A program made the translations under genes and the position numbers. 64,000 nt of DNA, taken from NCBI GenBank assembly GCA_963969395.1, contig OZ017805.1, positions 9,858,001 to 9,922,000 of the forward strand, read 5' to 3'. This document shows positions 1 to 12,809 of the stretch, one piece after another. The first letter of the stretch is position 1; every line of letters begins with the position of its first letter. Source of the DNA: Pseudoscleropodium purum (lineage: Eukaryota > Streptophyta > Bryopsida > Hypnales > Brachytheciaceae). The notes beneath the pieces are model-generated. The model had not been told where the DNA came from. It did no database searches and saw nothing but the letters and a program-made list of their open reading frames with translations.

Positions 1-3000
1 TTTCCATCATTTTGTAGGTGAATTGAAAAAATAGGAAAAAATAAAAAATTTTGTAGCTTGTACTTTAATAGCCAAAGAAATAAAAAATCATGGAGTTTCT
101 AAGAATATGATCAAAAGAAGTTGAACTAATTGTAATTATTCATAAGTACAAAAATTCAACAAATAAGAAGCATTTGCACTCATTTTGAATGAAATTCTAG
201 GTGAAGTCTAAAAAAATTGGAAAGAATTGGGCTTTGTATTTTATAGTTACAATAAATAAGAAGTCATGGAATTCATTTAAGAAAAACATCTTTGGGAGGT
301 GCACTCTTTATACATTTTATGCACCACGTGCATCAATGGGATATTTTTTAGGGGGCTATTTATCTCTAACTAAGCTAGGATTTTAAAGCTCCCTATGATT
401 AAATAATTCAAAAAATGTCCTATTTTATGGTACTCTATCATTACTTATAAGTCCTATGTCAAAGCAATTTTGGTAATGCTATATTATTTATAAGGAAGAA
501 AATGAAATTGAATCAAAGGGTCAAGGCAAAAGTGTTCTTTTCAGAAAGAAAAAAGAAATTACATACAAAATTTAGTGCACTGTGACAATTACTAAACATC
601 AATCAAGCATACACCCAATTCAAATTTATATACTTAACCCTTGAATGACGCAGTGGATGTTTTTGAGTATTTTTGCAATACTTTAATCCAACAATTCACA
701 CGGTGACAAAAATAGGTGATTTCAATGGGGACTGCCCCGACGTTCAAGGATTAACCTGATGAATCGTGCAACAAACTTAATGACTCCTACTTTCCTTGTG
801 TTGAATAGATAGAACTAAATCCAATCTATAATTAAAGACTTAACCTTGTGAAATAGGCAACAAACCAAATCGGTTGCTCTCCAAACAAAACTGGCAAAGA
901 ATGATTGAAAGCAAATATAAATTTGACATACAATGGAAACAAAACCAACAAAGAGTGATTAAAAACAAACATCAATTGACAACATCAATACAGTTTAATA
1001 CTAAAAAGAAAAGTATGCAAATCAATTCTGCATTCAATCGATGTTTACAAAAAAATGGTTTGTTGTGTTGAAGAACATAATTTGAAGTGTACAAAAACTA
1101 CCAAGCCATTGTGGATCCAAATTAGGTTCACTTACAAATTGGAGACACTAAAAATGTTGCCGAAAAATGAAGGCAAACTTGAAAAAATGGTTAGGGTGAC
1201 AAACAAGAATTCACTAAGTTTGAAAGAACCTTAACCATCATAAATCTTCTCTACCACCAAATGTAAAGAAAGGAAGCCACATTTGTGGAATTCTGCCAAA
1301 ACTAATCTTGCACTTATAAATGGTACACTAAGATCACCCAAATGGAATTGTTAAGGTTGTTGCTGACATCACGAGAGACAACATACTCCTCTGTCCAACC
1401 TGCCTTCAAGTATGCTCATAGGTCTTGGAGTTGAGATAGTTAAATCTCCAAGACAAGCCGTTCATAGATGGTCTGCCATGGGCTTCTGAAGGGTTTAGGA
1501 TCTGCACATCAAGGTCAAATTTGCATCAAAAGAATTGAGGAGGCTCTGCTATTCATATGCAAGGCGTCGGCCTAGGGTTGCAACTACATCAGCTTTAGCC
1601 AAACAAAGTGCACTAAATTTGGGGCGTGTTATACAGAAATTCCCTACAACTCTTGTTGATGTAGGCGCATTGGCGTAGAGTCTATAGTGTCGCAGCACAC
1701 TACTCATCAAAAATTGTAGACACATTCCAATTGGTCCACAAGTCTAAATGGTGCAACGTCCATTGCAAAACCACATGGATATCCTGTACTAGGATTTTAG
1801 CAAGCACTTCTCCCTCTGACATTTTGAACTTGTGGAAATTTGCACGAGACGATCAACATTAGAAACCATTAAAACCAAGACAAGACTAAACTTTATATCC
1901 AACACATGTAGTCTTCAACTCTAAAGCTTGAAACTCTTGCTTATGCATCATATTTGAGAAATTTAGTTCCCACATACAGAAATATTACTTGAGGAAGCGT
2001 GTCGAAGCTGTTTAGGATAGGATGAATAGTAGTGCCTTTGTCCTGCATAGAAGAATATAAGAGAAAAATTGGAAACTCAACAAATTGAATAGTACACAAG
2101 AAACCTCTATGAGAAAATAGTAAGGCCAATGTGCACAAATCCCAAATGCAGATGAAGGACCTTGAGGAACATGCGTGCCAATCCCCGAGATGCTTGACCT
2201 TCTTTGTTTCCACAATGTGCTTTGTTTTCCTACATTGCTCTAAAGAAAGCCAACATTTAGACACTTTACAATTGACCAATGTGACGACAAAATCACAAAA
2301 ACAGACAAGAACATAAAAGTGCCAATCCTAAGCAAAGAAAATCGTTAGACATTTCCATAAACCAGCACTTGCTCACACAAGCATTCAATTTTATAGTACG
2401 CCCTAGTTGTTATAGTTAAGGTAGGTGGTTGAAGGGAAGTGAAGAATAAATATCACAACAACGTTTGAAATCTATATAGAGAAAACTACCTTCAAGCCCG
2501 AATAGTACAAAGACGATAAAAAATGGTTGTCAAAAATAAGAAAACCCTTAACTCAACCAATGACCATCACAATCAACACCCAAAAAGGAGAAGGCAAATA
2601 CTAGTAAATTTCGAAGCGCGCCTGACTCCTTCATTGGAAAGAGAGTACTTTGGTAGTGCAAACGTTTCTACAATTTGTCACAAAGAAAACCCAACATCAG
2701 CACGAGCATACTTAAAGAAAACAAAGATGCAAATCAATGAGTATCCTTTTAAGCTCCCAAAACACAACTATGAAATAAAAATCCCAGCCTTGCATGCACA
2801 AATTAGAGGGACAATTGCAAACGAGAGGTACATAGTCACTCAAATGTGGTTGGATTTGTTGATTGCCCTTCGTCAACAACAATGGAATGCAACAATGGAG
2901 GAAATCACGGCGAGGGAACCCAAAAATGCTACAAAGGTGATAAGAAGCGTAAGGGTGAAGAGAAGAAAACACTAACCTAAAAAGTGTGCTCCAAACTTGC

Positions 3001-4455
3001 AGCATGCCTCGACTGTAAAAGCTAGGGCTACGGTGGGGATCATTGGCGCTCATGAAATGAACATCCCATCAATCCCAAGAGCGCATTTTGGTTGTTTTAG
3101 ATTTGTTACATTAGATAAGGAAGGTACGGAAATACTAAAAATATGAATTTGCATGTATTGAAATTTGCAGCTATGCGAGGTAGGGAAGGGCCCAAGAAAT
3201 AAGGGGAAAGCAAATAAAATAAGTGCGTGTGGGGTTTAAACTTCTCTGATTTCACCGAAACGGATTTTTTGTAATCAAGAATTTTGGTAGTCAAAACTTT
3301 AGGAGCTTCAAGTAATTCGACATTTCATGCAATACCATTGTCAATTGCGCCTATCTCGAATGTGATGGGAAGTGAAGAGTAAACCCGAAAATGCAACTTG
3401 CAAAGAGTATTGTCTCTAGTACTTAATTGAAAAGAAACTGAGCTAGCATTTCCTTCACCATCTAGGGTTATACAATTCAAAGAAGACAAGGTAAGTCCGT
3501 GGTAATGAACTAAAACCTAACGAAGATGGTTTAAATAGTGCCATGATAATTCCTAGACCAAAAACGAGCCTAAGACCAAACCTACACCCATACCTAAAAT
3601 CTCCAACAAATAATTAAAATATATAACACAATGGCCCAAAATTGCCGATTAAATGAACAAATGAATATGGCACCTTAAACTTTAAAAAGCATGTAGACCC
3701 ATTTATAATTTTACTAAAAGAAGAAAACATAATGTAGTCTACAAGGTTTAAATAATTAAGCCCAACAGAATTAAAACAACAGTAAAGGATAAAAGAAGTG
3801 CAAATGGGACTTTAAAAAAGGAAAGAATATAAAAAAATGGAAAAGATAAGAAATTGATTATTGCCTCAGCCATCTTGAAAGCATATTTTCAATGAACTAC
3901 ATAATGTCAAGTACAAAATCCATTGCAAAAGAAATAAATGCTCCGACTTACCTCAAAAAAATATGAAATGTATAGCGAGAGGTACCAAATTCAAGTATGG
4001 TAATTCTTGTTTGGTTATTTCCCTCTATCACTTACTAACTTGTTCAATTGCTCCACGACTTTTTGATCTAGAAAATACACTTCATTCCTAAGGTTCTAGG
4101 TCATAGTTATAGTACAAATAATGTAATCTACATCAATCCATTAGCTATCAATATGGTCACATTTATATTTGTCTTGCCTAAGGTGTTTGTGGTAATACTA
4201 CAACATAACTTCAATGTTGGAATGTGAGGATTCTATTTCTCATTCTCTTCTATTCTTGCCAAAAGGTCTATTGGTCGGAGTAGTATCCCAAATTGCCTTC
4301 CATTTCAATGCCTCATGGTTTGTTCCTTGCCCACCTACCATACACCCTCAACCACAACATTCAAGCTATTAGTGGCAGTTCCAAGTGTTGGAGCACTCGG
4401 AGGATGACTCCTTTTGCATTTAGCAATAGATTTTAGAGTGAAAGATAGTCTCGTG
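1..4455. other. AT-rich intergenic DNA, no recognised element
   Basis: This stretch is AT-rich with many stops in all frames and only short open frames. I see no transposon termini, tRNA, rRNA or conserved protein motif. A slightly less AT-rich part around 1370-1800 might be an old coding or transposon relic, but no frame stays open across it. The right edge is set by the 3' end of unit A. Confidence 0.5.
2523..2975 (+). CDS. Unrecognised 150-codon open frame, doubtful gene
   Basis: This is the longest open frame in the first 4.4 kb. The predicted product is basic, with an Arg/Lys-rich patch near residues 22-25 (KRRR) and another at the C-terminus (VKRRKH). I recognise no domain, signal peptide or membrane segment. 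No promoter or neighbouring exon supports it, and an open frame of this length can occur by chance in AT-rich DNA with few stops in one frame. It could also be a fragment of a decayed transposon gene. I infer no function. Confidence 0.15.
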   Translation: MVVKNKKTLNSTNDHHNQHPKRRRQILVNFEARLTPSLEREYFGSANVSTICHKENPTSARAYLKKTKMQINEYPFKLPKHNYEIKIPALHAQIRGTIANERYIVTQMWLDLLIALRQQQWNATMEEITAREPKNATKVIRSVRVKRRKH

Positions 4456-4997
4456 TGTCGTACATGTAGTCTAAGCGTAAATATATTTACACACGAAAGC
4501 ATAATAAGATGACATGGATTATTGTCCTAAGGAATTCCAGATGTTCTCCCAAACTTCAGTATCTAGTTGATCATATTTTCCTCTTCTTCCAACTACTCTC
4601 TTTTGCTCTTTTTCCAAAACCAACTACTATTCGAATTCCAATCGGGATCCGGCTTTACTTGATTTTTGGTTACCTCTCTCAATACATTAGTTTTGAATTC
4701 CTCTGTTGTACCATCAAAGGGTCCGCTACTGATCTTTTGAGGGGTGGGAACTTCACCACTCTAGTCTACTTACTACATAGACAAAAACAAACAAACATCC
4801 AAGTAATCAAGGTGTTGTAGCACCAAAAGAAGATCCGGATCCTCACAACGTTTTGAATGGTCGATTCGGATTGTAGATCACTTAGGATTGCGTTCACTTC
4901 TCCTTACTAAAACAACAGATCTCAGACATTTGGAGTTGACAAAGAGATAATCTTTCTAGATATAAGGCGGATCCTAAGGTTGGTAGACTTTCCGGTG

Positions 4998-5300
4998 CAG
5001 GGTTGACGAATGTCAACGTCCGCCCCAAAATAGCGTCTGTTTTCCGGACGTCTGGACGTACGGACGCTAGCGGACGTAGCGTCCCGACCGCCGTCGGAAA
5101 GCGGATGGGCGGGGCGGACGAACGGGGCGGACGGCCCGAGGTGGACGCCCAGATCGTGCGGACCAGATCAGTCCGCGCGTCGATCGGACAGCCGTAATTG
5201 GGCAGACGGGGCGGACAGGCGGACGCTGCGTCCGCCGGGACGCGAATGTCAGTGGACGCTGCGAACATAGCATCCGCGTCCGGACGTCATGTCAACCCTA
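4998..5300 (+). mobile_element. hAT-type MITE, copy 1, inside unit A
   Basis: This is a 303-bp GC-rich element in AT-rich surroundings. It begins CAGGGTTGAC and ends GTCAACCCTA, giving 10-bp terminal inverted repeats with one mismatch. It is flanked by a perfect 8-bp duplication, TTCCGGTG, at 4990-4997 and 5301-5308. Comparison with sister units shows the empty site without it. The 8-bp duplication and CAGGG termini are the known signature of hAT transposons. The interior is packed with GGACG/GTCCG motifs and has no transposase. The open frames over it are by-products of its GC content. Confidence 0.85.
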
Positions 5301-7070
5301 TTCCGGTGAGTGGGAGTTTCTACTGACGGTCACTAATTTTTGCACAAAATTGTTTTCAATTCTGGATCTATACTCATACCACTCTTCACTATAACCAAAT
5401 TACCGTTCTGGTAGTTTAAAGGCACTACGTGCAGCTCCTTTGTCACGAAACTAACATCATACAATTGTAATCCCTTAATTTGATCTAGTTATTTGAAATC
5501 CGGATTCCTCTTCACCCGTCCTTCTCACATCTCAACACTCCAAGCAACAAATCAACACAATCCAAATACAAAGTCAAAGCTAGAATGTTCACCAAGTGAT
5601 TCAAATTAAAGAAGGAATGAAATACAATAGAATATTCACTAGGATGGAATGAGAGGGCAACAAACTTGCTCGCCTTTAAAAACCAAAACCAAAATCAATG
5701 CCTAAAAAGTCAAAAAGGCACCTCAAAAATCAAGGTAACCAAGTAGTGAATACCCCAGGATATCTAGAACATTTACAACCCAACTGTCCCTACAAATCTA
5801 AAACCTCTAAAATCCAGAATCCAAGCCCACACTTAGAAATCCATTCTAAAATGAAAATCTTTCCCAACTGCCTATAAACTATCTATCTACCTTGCCATGC
5901 CTTTTTTGTACTACTCCCGCTTTGGATGCTCAGAGTCTTTACCGAAGCCTTCACTAGTATATTCTTCGCTGACGATCGAGTTTGAGGCTTACGTAGAACT
6001 TCTTGAGATGAGTCTTCCGATTCTATTTCTTTCTTGAATCCGAGCTTCAACATCTCCTCTTCCGACTCCTCGATCTTCTGAATCTCCGGATCTTTGGCTT
6101 GGAGCGACTAACTCAACTCAATCTCAACACAATTCCACTTTGGTGTCGACTGCTACATATGCAAGAAATCTTATGGGTGAGATCGGGTTGGATTCGTCAT
6201 TTCTCCAATCCGTGCATCAAAATTGTACCGAACAAACAATCCAAGTACCATGAACTCTCCAGTCGTGATTTTCCTAGGTGGTAGAAGAATTGGGACGGAA
6301 ATTCCTTGCTCTATGAGAACAGTCTTTTCACTTGCCTCTTTCTCCAACTCACATACTATTGGTTTTGATAAAGTTCACACTTGACTACTTGATGGACCCA
6401 CTGTCGGGTTGAGATGAATGTGCTTTGGGAATACACAGGGTATCTGGCTGCAACTGGAATTAGTTAACCAGGAACTTCAAACAATCTTCAGATCTTCAAT
6501 CTTTGGTCTTCAATCTTCGGTATTCAATCTTCAATCTTCCTCTGACCTATCCTATGTTGGCTCTAAACGGGTAAAGGTTTGATCAGGTAGGTAATAAGAA
6601 ACCACAGGCCTCGGACAGGTAAAACGGGACAGCATAATACGAGATGCCGTCCGAATGATGGACTCCTAAACTTCAAACCCACGGTGACCAGCAATCGTGC
6701 CTCACTGGTGGAAACAACAAAATATGACCATGTGGGTGATTAATTCCACTTCGTCACCACAAATACAAAATGGGGCTACTCTTGGATACCCACAAAGCCC
6801 GCAACAAGTTTACAATGCAGAAAGGAAAAACAACTAGCCTCCAAAACCGGCTGGGAATAACAAATAAAACAAATCGGGCCACAAACCACAACACACAAGA
6901 GGTTCCAAAGATCTTCACTCCTTCATTTCTTCATTCCTCTATGTCTTGTATTCTTGAAGTGTTCAAAAACACAACAAAAAAATTTAAAAAACTAACCCCA
7001 AACTACTTCTAAACTTCAAACTAACACTACATAGGTTTCACAACTTCAAATATTAAGTATCTTAGCTCTC

Positions 7071-7500
7071 TAGAAAGCTAACAAAATACACTAAAACTCC
7101 TCCAAATTTGAACTCATTCTAAGCTATTATCTAAACATTATGGACAAACAAGTCTTGGCCTTTATTTTCTAAAGGCAACGGACCTCTTCACCTTTGGATC
7201 TCCATATCTCGCTCAAAAATACTCCAATTGTGAAGTATAATAAGTCTTTAGAAAGATAACAAAATACACTAAAACTCCTCCAAATTTGAACTCATTTTAA
7301 GCTATTATCTAAACATTATGGACAAACAAGTCTTGGCCTTTCTTTTCTAAAGGCAGTGGACCTCTTCACCTTTGAATCTCCATTTCTCACTCAAAAATAC
7401 TCCAATTGTGAAGTGTAATATGTCTATAGAAAGCTAACAAAATACACTAATATTACTCCAAGTTTGAGCTCATTCCAAGCTACTGTCAAAACATCAAAGA
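7071..7500 (+). repeat. 178-bp tandem repeat, about 2.4 copies
   Basis: The anchor TAGAAAGCTAACAAAATACA recurs at 7071, 7249 (one change) and 7427, an exact 178-bp period. The first two units agree along nearly their whole length, and the third decays after about 75 bp. It lies inside the insertion that splits unit A. Confidence 0.85.
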
Positions 7501-8029
7501 CCTCGAAAGTCTCGGCTCCTCTTAATTGGGTAACTGCAAACTTCTTACTTTCAAACTATCACAACTCCTTCAATAATTCTTCAAATCAAGCTTGCAAACT
7601 CATTTTAGAAAGCTAATTTCACAAGGAACAAACTCACCCATTTTTTTTTCAAAAAAGCTCATACATACCGAGATATCTCCCTCCGAAATTCAGTTTCAAG
7701 ACACCTCTATACACCTACACTTCTCTCTTCCTCCATACACTAACTAAACATCTTTTCCCTCTTTTCCTCCCAATCTCAAGTGAGGGGTGGGGCACATCAG
7801 CCCATGCCCCTACCAAGACCCCACCTAAGATGCTAAACTAAATCCCCATTCACACTCTTCCTTTACTCTAAAACCCTAGCTAACTTTTAATCACTAACTT
7901 CTCATTAAACGTTTATAATCACACACTGTGATTTTAATAAAATACTCAAAGTATAAAATTAGTAACTAACATTTAATAATTGCTCACTAGAGATAAAAAA
8001 CTAGAGGTCCAATCACAGCTTCACTTCAT

Positions 8030-8485
8030 CTACAGAAAGTTGAGAATGCGTTTGATGGTGGCAGCAACGTAATTTGTACGCTCGGACTTCATCAATGGGT
8101 TGACTGGACCTTCCAACCAACGTTGGTGGCCACGACTACCTTCCACCGGTAGAACCATACAATAATAATGATCGATATTTTTGCCCTCATAACTTGCTTC
8201 AAAAGTCACTTCCCGAGTGCCTGGCTCAACACACCCAACTTGGAGCAAGATTACCAAAACACGAGCATTGGTATCAAGATTATCGTGCCATCGCCGCTCC
8301 ACGCGAGGTTGCTTCGGCGGTTTAGAAGGCCCAACTTCATCTCAAGGATGCCTAAGTGGCAATACAAGATCCCGTACCAAAAGGGGTTGATCTGGTAGCT
8401 GTGACAATGAAAGCTCGATTTCAGCCTCTGGTTGAAGCTCTTCATCTTGAGACTCAGAAAAACCCTCCAGTTCGACATTCTAACT
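8030..8485 (-). pseudogene. Unrecognised coding remnant inside the insertion
   Basis: A minus-strand frame runs from about 8485 to a stop at 8030, with one internal TGA near 8345 that could derive from CGA. The visible product begins with an acidic, Gln/Glu-rich stretch (SESQDEELQPEAEIEL), passes a Pro/Lys-rich linker (PSKPPKQPRVERRW) and ends in a compact domain with LVILLQVGCVEPG, HYYCMVLP and KRILNFL. The ordinary composition and low stop density suggest real coding ancestry. I do not recognise the family. It could be a captured host exon or part of a transposon gene. Confidence 0.35.
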
Positions 8486-10704
8486 CTAAAGTAGAAAACA
8501 AAATCCACTACTTGAATGTAATAAAGTTCTAAGGCAAACTACCTTCTTAAATAGATGTCAGAGTGGCGTCACCTTGAAGCTACTCAATATAGCATATTAT
8601 AATATTTTTTTACCTAATATACAAATCTACAACAGGACACCACAGTTGGAGTGAGGATAGACTTCAGTCCTTCTAATTATGGTTGAATAAGACGACTAGA
8701 AGCCTATTGGATCGAAGTCTATCGAATCGAAGTATCTTGGAATACACTCTTGGGGACTTTTGGAAATCCTTCTAAATTGATGGCCCGTTCCGGATCCAAG
8801 TATTCCAGCAACTTGTGCATGTCTTTCGAAACAATCCCCATCCACACTTCGAAGTCGACTAGCATCTTTACCATCCTCGATCTAGTCATATGCCCTTTCT
8901 TCTTCAAATAAGTAGTGTAGAGATCAGCTTGGATCACCGTATGCTTCGAAACCATGAAAAATTCCTTAAGGTTGTGAACGAGTCGAAGAGCCTCCATCTC
9001 CTTTCGTCTTGCCGCATTCAGTTTCCCTTCCGTCCACTCGAGTTGGAATTTGAGGCTATCCTTTTCTTCCTCCAACTTTCGGATCTATTCCTCCTTCTAT
9101 CAGAACTCTTCCGGATTTGGATGTTTCTGGATTTTCTCCAAAATCTGGTCTAATTCCACCTTGAGTTCATCTGCAATAAGAAGCATGTGATCCTTTAGTT
9201 CACCATACATATATTTGGCCTATTGCATCCATTAGATTCTAGCTTCAAAGAAATCTAGCTCTTGAGGATGTTCCGGATCCGGAATCGGCTCCTTCCTATC
9301 TAGTGTTGGCGCCTTCCCTTGTGTAGGCAGACCTGTGGACTTCTTTCGTTTTTGGTCTACCATTTCTTCTTTCTCTTCTAGTTGCCTTTCTTCTTTGGAT
9401 TCTTTCTCCTCTTTCTCCAACTCATCCGTTAAGACGTACTTCACAATCTTGACTCTAGTGTTGTATTGAATCATTTTCTTGGCATTCAAGACCTCTTTGT
9501 GGTAATAGAGGTGGAATAAATACAGTATGATAGGGTTCTGTTTTGCTTGGCCTACTTGCTTTGCCAATTTGTCCACTACTCTTTGAATCATTCTCCCCCA
9601 ATAGACAATCTGGTCCTTAAAAGCCTCCAAAATGATATTAGCCACTATGACCGTAACCCGGGTAGGCTTTTCCAAATACAAGATCAAAATGAGGAAGTCC
9701 AATATCCGTCTATGCTTCTTGTTTTTGTAGTCACTAATAGCAAAACCTTCCTTTGAGTGGGCTTGATTCCAAAACTTTCCGGCTACGTATTTATCCACTC
9801 TTCCAGCTAATCCGAGTTTGTTCTTTTTAAACAAATAAACATCTGCCTAGATGTCTTTCGTCCAAGCTACGAGTCGACCTCTCACTATCAACTCATATTG
9901 GTTCAGAACTTCGTAAATGAGTTCCTAGATCATCTCCTCGTTCTTCATATTCCATGGCCTATCTAACAATCCAACACACCCAATATACATGATGGTCCTC
10001 CTCTAACTCTACTTGGTAGGTCGGATCGAAAGGAATAACTGGACAAACCATCTAGGCTTCAACCCTAAACTTTCGCACAACTGGATTGTCAGCCACCACC
10101 ATGAATCACCAACAGTTGACAACCTAGTTCAGTGCACATGGCATTGACTTTTCTGTCTTCTCTTTATCCTGGTCGATAACTCACCACTCTTTCTCTCAGT
10201 TATATGATTCACAAGGTTCAGCCAATAGAAAGAAAGAGAAAGAGAAGTGGCGGTGGGTTTAAGTACCCAACACGCTACCGATAGTTCCCAGTGGAGAATG
10301 GGTAGAAGACCGTTGCCCTAACGGTACCCTAGTTTCTTACACTGGTAGCCTAAAACATAGGTTTTAGGAATCCGGTACTTTCTCGGATCTTATATTGGAT
10401 CCGTTTCCATAATGCTAGTAATGATTCTAGCAATCTAGAAATTAATTATTTCTACCATAGTCTTGGTGTAGCAAAAATCTTGATGAATTACCAAATATAA
10501 TAAAAATTGTAAGTCTACCTAATGTTATTCTAGACTAATTCCATCCAGTTTTGAGTTTTTGTGCTTCCATAGCTCTAAATAAATATTGTTGTTAAATACT
10601 AAAATCATTAGTTTTTAAATTGCAATTTCCATTAAAATGAGAGTGTGGTGACATACAATATCCGTACACAATATGAGTTGGAATTGAAGATTCAATGCTT
10701 TTAT

Positions 10705-10804
<100 letters not shown>

Positions 10805-11044
10805 CATGCCATCTTTTGGATACCAAGTCACAAACTATGTGGTTGGTTGAAAGGAGTTGTTTATCTCATTGAAGCGATCTGACTTCAATTCCTGTTGAAT
10901 TCATATAAGTAGTGTAGACACATGCATGCAAGAAAGTTGTAACAACCAATTCGTACTATTCGTACTTTGTAGGTTTTGCCTACTTTTAAGTGAAATGAGA
11001 TGTAAAAAAAGGAGTCTAGTTTGTATCAAGAAAACACTTGCATA

Positions 11045-11353
11045 CAGGGTTGACGAATCTCAACGTCCGCCCCAAAATAGCGTCCGTTTTCCGGACGCAC
11101 GGACGCTAGCGGACGTAGCGTCCTGACCACCGTCGGAAAGCGGACGAGCGGGGCGGACACCCAGATCGTGCGGACCAGATCAGTCCGCGCGTTGATCGGA
11201 CAGCCGTAATTGGGCGGACGGGCGGACGGGGCGAACGGGCAAACGGGGGACAGGCGGACGCTACGTCCGCTGGGACTGCGAATGTCAGCGGACACTGTGG
11301 ACACAGCGTTCGCGTCCTAACGTCTTGGACGTCCGGACATTGTGTCAACCCTG
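11045..11353 (+). mobile_element. hAT-type MITE, copy 2
   Basis: This is the second copy of the GC-rich element found at 4998-5300, in the same orientation and about 309 bp long. It starts CAGGGTTGAC and ends GTCAACCCTG, so the terminal inverted repeats are perfect. Flanking octamers CTTGCATA (11037-11044) and CTTGCACA (11354-11361) match at 7 of 8 positions, fitting an aged hAT target duplication. The two copies align through most of the interior but differ by small indels. Confidence 0.82.
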
Positions 11354-12809
11354 CTTGCACATTTTTGCTTTAGTAGCAGAAATTTACAGAGATGCAAAGG
11401 CGCTCCACAACATTGTAGGGCCAATGCCAATATGTGAGCACTTTTTTATCCACCCTTGGTAAATAAATAAATACAACTAGGTTCGTGGGCTTTTGATTTT
11501 TCTCCTATAGATGTTCTAACATCGGTCCATTGTGCCACCCAAATAATGAATCTTTTCTAGAATTCCTACTCCTATTATTTTATGAGGATCCCTATTTCCT
11601 AACCTTTTACTATGGATGTCCAAGTATTGTTTTATAGTTTCCGATTGAATTCCCTTTCACTTTTGAGGTTCTAAGCTTCTTCTAAACAATTTATTATTTT
11701 TGGACAATTGAATTTGGTTTCTTTTAGATCTTAGTTCACCCTATCTATATTGATAAGAAAACCTCTAAATTTAGACTTCCCTAGTGAAAGTTATTAAGGG
11801 ATGAAGTTTGACCGCTAATTAGTACTTCAAACTTCATCCATAGTTTGCAACCAAACTATAATTCAAAATTGACTTTTTCCTTCACTTTTGACTTCTAAAT
11901 TCTTTACCCTATCTAAATTTCCATTTTTGTTCTTCTTGGATGAAATCAACTATTTTTCATCCAATATGACTCATAACTTCATCCACTAATATCTTTGTCA
12001 ATTTAATTCGTAATTCTAACTGTAATATAGTTTTGGAAACCCATGAGCAAGAGCTACATGATGATCTATGTGAATGTGATAAAAACCTAATTGTATGATT
12101 TTGAATTGACTTTGAACTTCAATTATGCAATAAAATTACCTATCTTTGGAAATTCAAAAGAAGAAGGGGAACCTAGCGGCTTACCTAGAGATTGGGTTCA
12201 TGGTTGGGATTATTGTTCACTCCCTCTTAAACTTCATTAATTGTCATCTTCCTTGAATTTTTGATAGTTTTGCCCATGGCTTGAAAGTGGCCCTTTAATA
12301 CAAATTGACCAAAGTCTAGACTTTCTTCTTTTTCTTTATCTTTTGATTTCTTTCTTTACTATTTTCCTTCCATTATTTTATGCTAAAGGTTGACTTGGAC
12401 CTCTTGGAATCTTGGCTCTACTTACCACACAATAATTGACACTTGCCCCTTCAATCTTGTTGTCTAATTTCTAATGATTTGCACCTCTTCCTAGGATCTT
12501 CCACTAATCTTATCAATTCTAAAATTCTCCTTTAAATTCCTACTTGTCCTTCTATCTATTATATTTTTATTTTCTTAAGTGACAGTTTGAATTCTAGCTA
12601 ATGAGCTTTGAGTGTCTTCCTAATTCTCTTCTTCCCTTGACTCCTACTCTATTGTTTTTGTCAAGTGTGTTGTACCTCAATTAAGGGAGACATGGAGGGT
12701 TTGCATCACCAAGACCTTGAGTTCAAACTCCAAGGCCCTGGAACCTGAAGACCATCGTGACCTGTCTCTAGACTCTTAGGCCAGCTCGCTTAGAGGTTGG
12801 CTTAGCTCC

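Larger units (their letters stand above)
6396..8640. other. Foreign 2.2 kb insertion within unit A, class unknown
   Basis: The family sequence stops near 6395 (after a GACTACTTGATGG match) and resumes near 8641, so the DNA between is an insertion. Sequences at the two joints resemble each other (GGACCCAC on the left, GGACACCAC on the right), which may be a degraded target duplication of about 9 bp. The interior holds a 178-bp tandem repeat and a minus-strand coding remnant. I see no convincing terminal repeats and no transposase motif. A mutator-like or LTR-derived element are both possible. Confidence 0.5.
5883..10102 (-). pseudogene. Gag-like gene of unit A, broken
   Basis: The start ATG is at 10102-10100 (product begins MVVAD) and the family stop is at 5885-5883 after an AWQGR-like end. 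A +1 insertion near 9992 shifts the frame early. Below it, 9834-9232 stays open for 200 codons with the conserved central block (PTRVTV, LYLFHLYYHKEVL), then the acidic Lys/Glu-rich segment. 9075-8719 encodes the coiled-coil block (EEEKDSLKFQLEWTEGKLN) and the LVDFEVWMGIVSKDMHKLL segment. The C-terminal quarter lies beyond the foreign insertion, at about 6395-5883. Several in-frame TAG codons occur where sister copies have Gln. No protease, reverse transcriptase or integrase motif is present. The role is inferred to be a structural, nucleic-acid-associated protein. Confidence 0.65.
4456..10571 (-). mobile_element. Unit A: gag-like TG..CA element, split by an insertion
   Basis: This is a minus-strand copy of the repeated 3.6 kb family. 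Its 5' end is at 10571 (reads TATGGAAGCAC, against family TGTGGGAGCACG) and its 3' end at 4456 (TGTCGTACATGTAG on plus, the complement of the family end). The family 5' leader, gag-like frame, GGCTTTTTAGG 3' block and terminal region are all present in order. About 2.2 kb of foreign DNA (roughly 6396-8640) interrupts the coding region, and a 303-bp MITE sits in the 3' part. No clear 5-bp target duplication is left. It shares a +1 frameshift with unit C, so the two belong to one subfamily. Confidence 0.75.

Noticed and set aside
4894..5273. Open frames of 64-124 codons over the GC-rich MITE
   Set aside because: They reflect GC-rich, stop-poor repeat sequence and are not shared as proteins by the second copy beyond the repeat itself.
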